Source: Strix aluco
Taxonomy: Eukaryota > Chordata > Aves > Strigiformes > Strigidae
NCBI RefSeq assembly: GCF_031877795.1
Contig: NC_133935.1
Coordinates: 74,294,303-74,358,302, forward strand
Direction: 5' to 3'
DNA length: 64,000 nucleotides
The number at the start of each line of letters is the position of its first letter. Positions within the stretch are counted from its first letter, which is position 1. Shown here one piece after another: positions 52,501 to 62,600 of the stretch. The notes under the pieces were generated by a model that made no database searches, was not told the DNA's origin, and saw nothing but the letters and a program-made list of their open reading frames with translations. The position numbers were made by a program, and so were the translations under genes.

Positions 52501-55500
52501 GATTTCCTATTTCAGGAAGTTTTTATGGGGGGTTATTTAATTTTTTATGAATATCAACATCAATGGAGTTAAAAAATAAAGGTAGAATTTCCTTTGTAAC
52601 ACTGTCTCCTTAAAACAAATCACAGATCTGTTTTTACAAATGGAGAAACTGAGTCAAAGGCAAACTGACTCACTAAAACATACAGGAAAACTCTGGAAGA
52701 TCTCAAAATTCCCAAGAGGTTCTTAGTGCATAAAATTTGCAATCTACAAAAATAAGCTGTATAATTTATTTCCAATTTTTTTCTTTATAATCTTATTTCA
52801 TTCCACCCCCCAAGAACAGTTTTTGTGAGGTGTACAAAATTATTTTAATCTTGAATCAGACGCCTGCTTGAGAACATGACTGAGGCCATGAAGTTGGCCT
52901 ACACAGCTCTGCAGTCTCTCTAAATCATAATACTAAAAAAATGGTTCACAAGAAGAGGAGTTTTAAGCTTAGGGAAAGAAAAAGGCAAAAGGTTTCCAAA
53001 AAGGCCCATACATACTCTTTAGAATCTTATTCGTGTACTTTTTAATAAGCAGAGTAAGACATGGTTTATTAAAAAAATCAAATCTATATAAATAAGGAAG
53101 GTATGATGGGAGCATGCATTACTGGACTATTAACGCACCACTTCGTGGTTGAAATCACTCAGCCTTTGGCCTCAAAACATGTGAAAGGCATGCATTAACA
53201 ACACGCTAAAAGTCTTACTATCTTATTGTTGAACTTCAGGTATATCTTAAACCACACGAGTGCTTCCAAATGGCATCTAAATTACAATTCTTCAGAGACT
53301 GAAAACAGTTTTGCCATTTCAATACCTCACTTTTGATTGTTTAAATCCAGAAGGTTCCAAAGCTACACTAGAACAGAATTCATACCTCATTAAACCAAGG
53401 ACAAGATTAAATACAGTCATATTAAAAAAAGTGAACAATTTTTTGTTGTTGTTGATTAAAACACACAGTTTGCAGGCTCCATAGTTTGTGTCAGAGTACA
53501 CTACACCAACTACCAAATAATAAATCCTTGTAACCTCCCTTCCCCCCACCCAAACGTATTTATAGTGGTGATACTAAAAGGTTCATATTTCATTTAGGAA
53601 AAAAATTAGAGGTTAGAAACTGCACTTTCCCTCAGTATTTGTATGTGTATTACCACATTTACAATTTATAAACCAATATACAAAATAAATTGAAGAAAAA
53701 AAGTAATACCACGATTAAATGGTGGCAGAAGAAATTCCGTGTCTTAATAAAGTAACAGGTTATAATCTTGCATGCATTATTTCCGTAAGTATTAAGTTCT
53801 TTTAGTATTCTCAAACTATGAATACATGGAATTACTGCCCTGATGTCCAGCAAAGGTATTTCCTGGAAAGTGAACATGACGTTCACAAATGTGATTCCAC
53901 AAAGAATTTAGCATACTGTTTTAGCGATCTTAATCCACTACTTATTTTGATAAATATTACTGCTTTTATGTCATTAACAGGATAGACAGATGTACAGTAT
54001 CCATCGCAAACACAGGAGCTTTTCCAGATTATTAGACAGACATACATATTACCTTACAGCAACCTATACACACCCCTCAAAGAAGCTGCTTGAGTCTGTT
54101 GCCTCTTTCCACCCCCCTTTTCCCCGACAAGAGTGGTCTCGTTCACTTGCCTTTCACACACATAACCAATAAAATTAATCAGCTGGAACACAGCATTTTT
54201 AAATCGCAGTAAAGTCAAGAGATGTTTTGTACGTTATTTGAAGGGAACAGTCTTTTCATTTAAACATAATAAGACTCTAATATGCTGCAGACAAACGCAC
54301 TGCATGGGGTGTGGAGGACCCGAGCTGATTAGATTACCACAACATCAGCCTGAGGCCGCCATTTTTAGAATCTCTAAAGGACAAAAGAGGGAAATTAAAA
54401 AATTTGCTCCACATTTTTTGTGAAGTAACTTTAAAAGTATAGTGATTATAATCAATTAATCGTGCATTAATCGTTCAACCATGGATATCTCTTTCTTTTC
54501 TCTGACCTGAGCCCTAAATAACAAAAACGTTTCGTTATTATTCCTTTAAGATACTGTAAATAAACAGACTAAAACATTCCTAAATCTAGATGCAGCACTA
54601 AACTTCTTCTTTCAACGATACGTAGTATGTACCATTTTAGGGACCTCAGGGCTATTAGCCACCGCATATTCCCTAATGGCTGAGTATGGGGGAATACAGG
54701 ACCTTTATAATCAGGCTATATTATGTTTCTCTACCCTATTTAGTACTACACAGTGTACCGTTTGTTTCTCCTCCCCTATGTCTGCAGCAATAGGGTCTAC
54801 CCCACCAGTATTTATTTCTTTAAGAAAGAGATTGAAATATGCCACCCAAGGAACACGAACACTAGCTGCAGAAACTAAAGCAAGAAAGGGATGCACCAAT
54901 ATAACTACTTACACCCTCAAGAAAGGGGGTGGAGAAAATGATCCCCTTTTAAATTGGCACAGAAACTCTTGAGGACTGCTTTCCGTTTGTCCAGGTTACA
55001 CCACGAAGCGGAGATATTAGCAGGGAGGGAGGAAAGGAGGCGGGGGTGTCGAAGGCAGAGAGATTAGGCCTATAACGAGCCATTTTAGTACCACAAAGCA
55101 AAAATATACAGGATGGAGGAAGAGAATAGGCTTCCCTAAGCTTCATAAAACTCAATACGCAGTCCCAGTAACACACAAACCCGTTCTTAAAATCACCAGT
55201 CTAAGGAAGTGTGTGTGTCACATTAATAGCCTCTTTTGGCTCTTTTTCCAAGCATAATGCATAAATCTGGCATAACTGCCAAAAAATTCTCCTCAGCTCC
55301 TTCAGTTACAGTAACCCGCCATATTCACAAGATATAGCGACAGCCTGCCATTTTTAACCAAACCCCACAAAAGGAAAAACAAATTAAAGGCAACTTAAAC
55401 AGAATTTAAACACATTTCACAGTGGAAGGGAGTTATACTCGCACTGGGGGTAATGAGACGCTCCCGTCGCATTTCACTCCCTTTCTGCCACCCCCCCTCC

Positions 55501-55546
55501 CCAAAGTACTCACAGCAGAATACGTTTGTAATAATCAAAGACTCAC

Positions 55547-55672
55547 CTGTAATGGTCACAGGCCAGGCAGCAGGACCCCTCAGCTGAGCCCCTTCTCTAT
55601 CCCAACCAAAACAATGCAACAGCCCCACTGCGGATATCCCTACCCTAGACAGGACTCAACCCTCAGCAGGCT
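55547..55672 (-). other. KMT2E: KMT2E non-coding exon 2 (5'UTR)
   Basis: The minus strand shows a long, almost pure pyrimidine tract ending TTTTACCAG at 55673, then 126 nt, then CAG|GTGAGT (donor G at 55546), which matches the donor consensus perfectly. The exon has no ATG and has stops in all three minus-strand frames, so it looks untranslated. It lies between the CpG island donor (57094) and the ATG exon (38722). That fits the mammalian layout, in which the start codon sits in a later exon. Confidence 0.72.
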
Positions 55673-56644
55673 CTGGTAAAAGAAAGAAAAGGGAAAGAAA
55701 GGAAAGAGGAGACCCCCCCTCCCCCCAAACCTAGCTCAGTGCGCAGAACCCTACAGGGACCAGCTCGGAAGCGCCTTTGCCTTGGGACCTGTGTACAAAC
55801 CCCGCTGCCGCTGCTGCTCCCGTGTCTCCCTCCTTTCAGCCTCCTACGCTCCCTTCTATGTCACTGCCTCTCTCTGGGAAAATGGCGTCCGCTCTCCCCT
55901 CCCTCCCACTGCACGGGGCTCACCCGCCCCGCCTGGCAGGGGCAGGGTTAGCAAGGCGAAGCCAAAAAGCCGCCATTTTGCTTATGGGCTGGGAGCGCAG
56001 TCTGCGCCCGCCGAGCTCTCAGTGTCCATTTTGCAAGAGCGCTTTGCACGTTACGCTGAACGACCCGGTCTGGGCGCGGCCGAGACACCAGACTGCGGCA
56101 GGGGCTGGGCAGGGGGGCTGTGAGGAGGTGTGGAGGGAAGTAGGGCAGCGGAGGAGGGGCGGCTGCAACTGGGGCTGGTGCCGGGGGCGATCCGCAGCCC
56201 CGGAGGCGCGGACGGCGGGGGAGGGGCAGGGGCTCCGTCCTGGGCTGATGTGGGACCGAACCTGGGCGGGAGGATGTGTCTGACTCAGAACTGCATCCTC
56301 CGAGACAGAAGCGCCAAAACTCCCTCCTCAGCCGCTCTCCCCCCCCCCACCACCTCCGGCTTCCTCCCCAAGGCCGTCGTTACTCTCAGCATACCTATTC
56401 TTCATGAATCTCAACCTGAGGAGTAAATTTTCGCCACAAAGTACGCGACAAGCCGGCCAGACCGGCCGGATCTCACACACGCAGAGGAACTTACTTAAGG
56501 GGCGGGGAAGCGGGGGGCGAGAAAGGAGAGAGAGCGGGAGCTTTGACCGAGACCCGTTTAGGGCGATGTGGAGGTCTTGACTGAACCTCCCTTGTCAATA
56601 AGGCACTTCAAGCTGAGACTCTTCCCCGAAGCGTTTAAGGCTCA

Positions 56645-56652
56645 TATATAAG
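56645..56652 (+). promoter_or_regulatory. Possible plus-strand TATA box
   Basis: TATATAAG fits TATAWAAG and lies in GC-rich surroundings, with a possible start near 56675-56682 and a donor CAG|GTATGG at 56781/56782. A strong plus-strand acceptor follows at 57411 (CTCTCTCCTTAG). It could mark an alternative antisense promoter inside KMT2E intron 1, or be chance. Confidence 0.3.
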
Positions 56653-57093
56653 GCAAGCGGGAGCGAGCGTCTTAAGGCGAGTGGGACAGCACTAGCTGAA
56701 GGCGTTTCTTTTCTGCAGGGAACTAAGACGAGCAGTGAACGAGCCTCATTTCCCCTTTAGGGAACGGCACTTGGGGAGCAGGTATGGTCTGCTTTTTTCC
56801 GGACCAGTCGGAGCTGGCAGAGCGAGAGGCTCGTTCAGCGTTTCAGGGCAGAGGCAGCCTCTGCCGTTTAGCACCGAGCTCCGCTTCCTTCCACCATATC
56901 CCCTCCCAGCTCCTGTTCTGCCCGCACACCGCCCTGCCTCCCCTGCCCGGCTTCAGCCCCTCCAGCGATATGGCTGATTGAGGGAGGGGAGGCGGCGGCT
57001 GGGGTTTCATTCGACGCCCACCAGGGGCTGAGCGAGTCTCCTTCAGTGCGCAAACTCGGGGCACCAGATAAAAGCTGGGCTGGCAGCTCTTAC

Positions 57094-57153
57094 CCTGCCT
57101 CGATGGAGCCGCCACAATCGGGTGACTGGAGAAGCAGTTAGCCGCAGCGCCAT
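57094..57153 (-). promoter_or_regulatory. uORF across KMT2E exons 1-2 (first part)
   Basis: An ATG with G at +4 at 57153-57151 runs 20 codons to the donor at 57094. When spliced to 55672 it continues 10 codons and stops at TAG 55642-55640. A second upstream ATG at 57331 would give a spliced frame of about 84 codons ending early in exon 2. Both depend on the predicted splice and on where transcription starts. Confidence 0.4.
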
Positions 57154-57458
57154 AGACTAGCGTCCCCCCACACCTTGGGCAGAGAGAGTTTGGGGCTCTA
57201 AAGAGCTGCTGCTGCGGCAGGAGGGAGCCGAGGTGAAGGGATCTGCTAGCTGGTTGGACGCAGAGGAGGCGGCTGTAATGGGGCATTGAGTCTTGAGGGA
57301 GGAGGGGGGCGATTAAACGTCTTGTGATCATGGCGGAGTCTATGGGTATTTTTTCCTGTCTAACTCTTCTATGCGTGTGTCTCTTGTTTCTCTCTTTCTC
57401 TCTCTCCTTAGGGCGCTTGGCTGGGGCTGCTCGCTCGGGTTCTGCCTGTTGTTGCGCG

Positions 57459-57468
57459 AAATGGCGGC
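57459..57468 (+). promoter_or_regulatory. YY1-like site AAATGGCGGC
   Basis: Matches the YY1 core ATGGCGGC fully. Related ATGGCG or GCCGCCAT sites are at 54355-54362, 55881-55887, 55969-55976, 57330-57336 and 57935-57943 (AAGATGGCG). Confidence 0.5.
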
Positions 57469-57622
57469 TGGCGTCTTGGTGGGTTTGGTTGTCGGTTTTT
57501 TGTGTAGGTTTTTTTTTCTTCTTCCCCTCCTATTCCCCTCCCCCCACTTGTGCCTTGGCTGCGGCTCCGCAGCGAACCGCGGCGGAGACTGAGTCAGGAG
57601 GGGGGAGGGAGCTGCGCGGGAG

Positions 57623-57666
57623 CCAATGGCCGGGCCGGCCGGGCCGGCCCGGTGCGCCCTGATTGG
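57623..57666. promoter_or_regulatory. Inward-facing pair of CCAAT (NF-Y) boxes
   Basis: GCCAATGG has CCAAT at 57623-57627 on the plus strand. GATTGGCT has ATTGG at 57662-57666, a CCAAT on the minus strand. They lie 39 bp apart around a stretch with two overlapping GGCCGGCC palindromes. Symmetric NF-Y boxes are typical of bidirectional CpG-island promoters; function is inferred. Confidence 0.6.
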
Positions 57667-57986
57667 CTGGCGCTGACATCATCCTGCAGCAGGGGCAGCC
57701 GCAGCTGGGCAGGGTTGGGAGCTGCCGGGGGAGGCTGGTGCAAAGGGAGAAAACGGGCGCCATGATCCCAGCGCGAGGGAGGACTTCACGGGCGGGGGAT
57801 CCCCGACGAGCTGGTGAAAAGGAAAGCAGGACCAGGCCTTGGCTTCTCCTTCCCAAACAGTGCCGGGGCTGTGCGGAGAGGGGGAAGAGCGAGAGAGGAG
57901 CAACTCGTGCCTGCTTTTGTAACTGCGTCAGTACAAGATGGCGCAGGGTCTCCCTGGAGAGGGAAGGGAGTTGCACGTCCGCCGGA

Positions 57987-57998
57987 GGTCATGTGACC
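57987..57998. promoter_or_regulatory. E-box/M-box GGTCATGTGACC
   Basis: A near-palindrome centred on CATGTG, of the TCATGTGA type bound by MITF/TFE and USF family bHLH-Zip factors. It lies in the part of the CpG island that would drive, or lie within, the divergent transcript. Confidence 0.4.
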
Positions 57999-58950
57999 GC
58001 GTTGCATTCTTGTGGGGTTTGGCTGCAGACCAAGCTGGCTGAGGCGGCGGCGGCGGCTGCCCGGGAGAGTCCCTGCTTCCCTCCCCCCTCCCCGCACAGT
58101 GCCGTCGGTGCCGCGTTGGTTCCCATTTCCCTTCCCCCATTAACCTTATGCACGAGGGTGTAGCTGCCGCTGAGGAAGGTTCTCGCTTCTCTCCGTATTC
58201 TCCACCCATCTCCAGGGTGTAGCTGCTCTCGGGGGAAGCTTTTCCATTCCGCCCCCTCTCTGCGTAAGGCTTTACCCACTGCAAGGGAAAGTTTCCCCTC
58301 GGCGCCTCCGCGCTCCGCCCGAGTGTGGGAGCGGGCGGAGCGCGGCTGCCGCGCTGGGCCTTGCAGCGGCCGGGTGTTCAACGTAAATGGCACCCGCTCT
58401 CGCTCGGCTTCCCCTCCTCGTGTACGAGAGCACTTTTCTCTGTAAGTTAGGTTCCCCGGAATCCTAGAATGGTTCTTACTGAAAGAGTCGGTTTAAGCGA
58501 TGTTTAAAATGATCTCATTAAAACAGCTGAGGAAAATGTACAGGCTATGCGGAGTTGTTCTTCTGACGAGGAGGTCGTCGCATTTCTAGCGTTGCTTTGC
58601 CGGGGGTACAGGGTGGGGGGGCCTAAGGAAAAATCTGCACGCTATTAATGACTTTATTCTATTTGAACAGAACTTCGTTATGGAAAAACGGATCGATGTT
58701 CTTTTATTTGTATGTTGTTGGATCCTGTTGTAGGAGTTGAGCAGCTTTTCAGTGAGATAATGTGGCATGTATTACAAAGTTAGGCCGTGGATGGCCTGCA
58801 TCTTTAACACCGGGATTGAAGTATATTCTTAGTGCAAATGAAAACTATGGTATGCAAATATCGTGAAGATGCCCCGTGTCTTTCTTTCTGAGGTTCATAG
58901 GAAAATGAACTTGTCACACAGGTCTGGGTAGCCTTGGAAGCTTGGCAGAT

Positions 58951-58953
<3 letters not shown>

Positions 58954-58984
<31 letters not shown>
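58954..58984. repeat. T31 homopolymer
   Basis: Thirty-one T in a row followed by six C, in the region upstream of KMT2E. Likely length-variable between individuals. Confidence 0.9.
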
Positions 58985-59699
58985 CCCCCCTGGCTCTTTT
59001 TTAATTCCAGTATTGTGATGGGGAAGTGAAAAATGTATGTTTTCCAACCGTAACACTTTTCCTTTTTTAAGGAGTGCAACTCGTGTTACTGTTTGGGTGG
59101 GGCTCTTGTGTTTTCAGAGCACTTCAGTGGTAGTTCCTATGTCTTGTTCTTGCATGACAGGGTGTAAATTTAGTCTCTGCATCTAACCCAGCGAACAAAT
59201 GAACAGTTAAAATTGCTGATGCTTTAAGGGTGGTCATTTGTTCTATTTAGAAATGTTTCATAGCACTTTTTCGGTTCTTAGTTCGTCCCCAGATATATGT
59301 GAATATTTTCTATTTCTTTCCTCCACAGGAGTAACCTGGTGGGGGATAAAACTTGAGTATTTGGTGAATGTGTTGTGTGAGAACTCCTGGAATGAAAGTA
59401 ACTGAGCATATGACTAATATAGAAGACTCCTGTATAATAGATGCTACTTAATACATGTTACATAAGTAATATGGTGAGGTGGAGTCTAGTTACATAAGAA
59501 CTGACTGGGGACTTGGGAGCTACTGTAAGTAGTCCATATTAATTGCAGTTACAGCCTGCAGGGCAGGTTGTGGGGGGAGGGGTAGAAGAACAGGATTGGA
59601 AGCATCTAATAGTGCTACATTTTTCCTTTGTAGGTTATATAAAGGATACCAGGAAAGAAATGGAGGAGACTGTAATTAAGGATGACACAGTGTGAAGCA

Positions 59700-62600
59700 C
59701 TCGAAAGTTTGGAGTCTCATTTGAGTCTAGCTTTTAGAATATAAGCTCTATTTCCTAAAAGAACTGTTCACCCCCTGACCTTTTTTGAGTGTCAGATAGT
59801 GGCTGTCAGCTGAGCATTGCACCAACCAATTTTGTTCTCTGCAGACTACTATAAAGAGCAGTATTTTTGAGTCCTAGAGTTTGGGGTTTTTTTTAAAAAG
59901 CTTACTGGAAATGCTGTTATGAGGTGGCAGTTGTTTTGTTGACCAAACATTTAACTGACTGGATTACTGATTCTTCTTGTGTAGGCATAGTGTGACACAA
60001 GGTAAATACTCCCTTTGTAATGGAAGCTTCCAGAGAGGATTTCAGTGTACAATGATTCTTTTGATACAGAACAGATTTATTTGGGACCTGACATGGTGAA
60101 TATTTCCTTGCAGATGTGTTAACTGAAGAATGTTAAGTTGAACTGAAGATGAGGAAAAAACACACTTCTATTTTATTAGTACTTGCATTTAGGCATGTAT
60201 TCTATAATGATGAAATAGGGAGTAGTTGCCTACCTGTCTGGAAGGGACCAGTTTGAATGCTTACATTAGAGTAGTTTGTACGGAATACCTGGAATTCAAA
60301 AGCTTAACTATGGCAGCTAGAGCTTTAATTCTTAAAGCACCCTTTTAGGTAGCTCACATTAAGACAGATTTTGCTTGAAAACCAAGAAATGAACTACTTT
60401 AAAAGTTCTCTGTGTAACTGGTAGCTTATTGCAGCAGTACTTGAATTGAGGTGTCTCTGTGCTTTTACAAAGCTAGAAATGAAGGCAGGTTTTAACGAGC
60501 TCATAATATTTTCTTGTTTCAAGGTTGTTTTATTAGCTGTTCTCAGGGAAGCATTATTAGTTATCTTCAAAGAAGCAGTGTTGCAGTGCAGTCTCAAAAC
60601 AATGTCTGATGCGTTCTGAATTACTTATGCTGCAGGAGATGAGTAAAAAAACAAATGCGCATGCTACTTCGAGATGGAAACCTCTGGGGGAGGGGATTTG
60701 CCCAAAGGCCAGTCGGGTGTAAACTGTGTCTTAATCTGGAAGGTGAGGGGAAGGAGAAGAGCTGTAGAGGAGGGAGACTTGGTAAAAACAGACATGTAGC
60801 TTGCATTTATGGTAGCCTACCAGGGAGAGAAACAATTTCTACTGAACTACAATTCTTTCCTTTTAATAAGGGTGTTTCAATTGTTTGGATGTTTACCAGC
60901 ACTCAGACTTGTGGTTCTAACTTGCCATGATAGCCTGCCAGTCTGTGCATGTATATGTGGCCTGTGCCTTTGCTAAGATCTGTTATTTAAACACTGTTGT
61001 TTACCTGTAGCCTTACAAAGGGACTGACAGGAGTTCAAGGGTATTTAGGGGAGAAAGGAGAGAGATACTAACAGAGTAATAGATCAGAGTATGAATTAAT
61101 GACATAGTTGAAACAGTTGAAGTGGTGCTCATGCTGAAATACGATCCTGCACCTTTCCCAGCTGTTCATTCTTGCTTCTGCACCACCCCTTTTTTGATGG
61201 TGTGAGTGAGTGATCATGTGGGAAGTAGAAGAGAAGAATGTATCTAGCCTAAGCCTAATTGTAATGGATGGTTTTCTAATGTGAGTGTTCATTTTGTGGC
61301 TTCACAAACACTCCTGCTTGAACATGAGTAGGGAGAAGCAGCTGCAGGGAGAATGGAGGTGTGCAGGTTTTAACTGTTAGTGAAATTAGGTGTGTTTTTT
61401 TCTCAGCAAAGATGCAGTTCTTACAGAATTTTGAGAGGCAACTCTTAAAGGCACTTGGCTAGTGCAGCCAGAATTGCTGCTTAAGGAGTCAAGCACACTA
61501 AAAAAAAAAGTTCAAAACTAAGAGTATGTCAGGCACTGTTACATTGTTCTGCAGTTGTAGGTGGCAAGATCATTTCATATTCGTTCCAATGATAGCCTAC
61601 AAAAGTAAGTAGAATGCGATTTCTTCTCAACTGCAGTTTAGTTAAGTGTTCACAGGATTTCGGACTTAAGGAGCTTTGTTGCAATGGGGTAAAACTTGGA
61701 ATAGGCTTGCTTCTTCCAGAAGTGGCTGATAATCTAATAGCTGGGGTATTCGGTGAAGAATTGCTCTTACTGAGTGAGTTCTGAGCTAATCTTAAAACAA
61801 AACAAAAAACCCAAACAAACAAAAAAAACCCCAAAAAACCCCTGTGGGTCACAGTAGTCAGTAGTTAAATGAATATGCATTATTTGCATGTAGTAGAGCA
61901 GGTCCAATGACTTCTGACTGATCAGTTTATGCACCTGCATGTGGAAAGACAGTGTTCCAGGGTTTGAACAGCAGCAGGACAGGGCAGGAATTTACTTTGC
62001 ACACCACTTCAGGCTTTGTGTTATGATTTTTTTCTGAAAAAGTTAGGACCAGTAAGGTTTTTCTCTAGAAGGAAAACAAGGTATTGGCTGGTTCTACAAT
62101 TCTTAACAGTTGAGTTCCTCACTTAAAGAAGCCAGTTCAAAGCTGTTGTGTGGCCTGCTAATCCAAGGATTAGTGGGAATTTGCACTGAGTCCAGTTCAC
62201 TGGTATGACCTTTGGGTAGTGATGTGGGGCAGTGGCTTTTTTTCTCCTTCTAGCATGACCTTGTTATTTGAAGTAGAGTCTTTATGATGAATTTCTGGTT
62301 GCTTTGGAGAGCAGTATTAAGCACTGTGTAGTTACTTTCATAAGTAAGGTAGTGCTCTGAGCTGATCATAATATACCACTAGCCCTGAAGCCCTGTCAGT
62401 AACAGTTCTTTGAAGATGCTGAAAAAAAAAAAAGCAATACAGCAATAGAATGGTTCCTTGACTGAGTGTTAAGGTGCAGGCAGTGTAAGCACAATGGTGG
62501 TTCTTGAGGCTCTCTAGGAAGAAAATGGGGGAGAATACTGCCACTTTTGCAGAGTTGGGCTGTGCCAGAGTCAGGAAGTTGCTGAACTGTGGGTTTCAGC

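Larger units (their letters stand above)
38723..55546 (-). other. KMT2E leader intron between non-coding exon 2 and the ATG exon (16.8 kb)
   Basis: The largest intron in the window. I found no CR1 or other transposon that I can name, no tRNA and no coding exon. Visible items are T-runs near 41145-41160 and 46501-46540, the palindrome pair at 44739-44775 and a GCCGCCAT site at 54355. GC content and CpG rise only toward 55.4 kb. It is the best place in the window to look for conserved enhancers, which cannot be judged from one sequence. Confidence 0.75.
57094..57550 (-). other. KMT2E: KMT2E non-coding exon 1 (predicted; 5' end unknown)
   Basis: The minus strand reads CAGG|GTAAGA at 57094/57093, a good donor inside the CpG island. 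It lies upstream of a strong non-coding exon at 55547-55672. Mammalian KMT2E also has non-coding leader exons before the ATG exon. The upper boundary is my estimate: the paired CCAAT boxes at 57623-57666 suggest initiation about 60-120 nt away, near 57.5-57.6 kb. The exon contains upstream ATGs at 57331 and 57153. Only the donor is directly visible; the start needs CAGE or 5'RACE data. Confidence 0.5.
55740..58440. promoter_or_regulatory. KMT2E: CpG island and KMT2E promoter region
   Basis: About 2.7 kb of GC-rich, CpG-dense sequence in an otherwise AT-rich window, at the 5' side of KMT2E. It contains the exon 1 donor (57094), paired CCAAT boxes, GC boxes and repeated ATGGCG motifs. All long frames here run in several registers at once, as GC-rich DNA does, and none resembles a protein family. 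Limits are by eye. Confidence 0.85.
57740..59700 (+). ncRNA. Candidate divergent lncRNA, spliced (head-to-head with KMT2E)
   Basis: No coding potential, but ordered splice signals on the plus strand: donor CTCT|GTAAGT at 58442, acceptor with pyrimidine tract ending TCCTCCACAG at 59328, donor TACT|GTAAGT at 59525, acceptor TTTTTCCTTTGTAG at 59633. These give exons of about 57740-58441, 59329-59524 and 59634 onward. Human KMT2E has a head-to-head antisense lncRNA (KMT2E-AS1), so a counterpart is plausible. The start, end and orthology are not established here. Confidence 0.3.

Noticed and set aside
54676-54972. 98-codon plus-strand frame near the promoter
   Set aside because: No recognisable domain and no support beyond length; lies in the leader intron of KMT2E on the opposite strand.
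56487-56495. Minus-strand CTTAA|GTAAGT as the exon 1 donor
   Set aside because: Matches the intronic half of the consensus but has a poor exonic side; the 57094 donor fits better. It could still be a minor alternative.
57530-58163. Several overlapping frames of 100-170 codons on both strands of the CpG island
   Set aside because: GC-rich DNA has few stops; the frames overlap each other on both strands, are rich in Arg/Gly/Pro/Ala, and resemble no protein family. They coincide with promoter and leader sequence.
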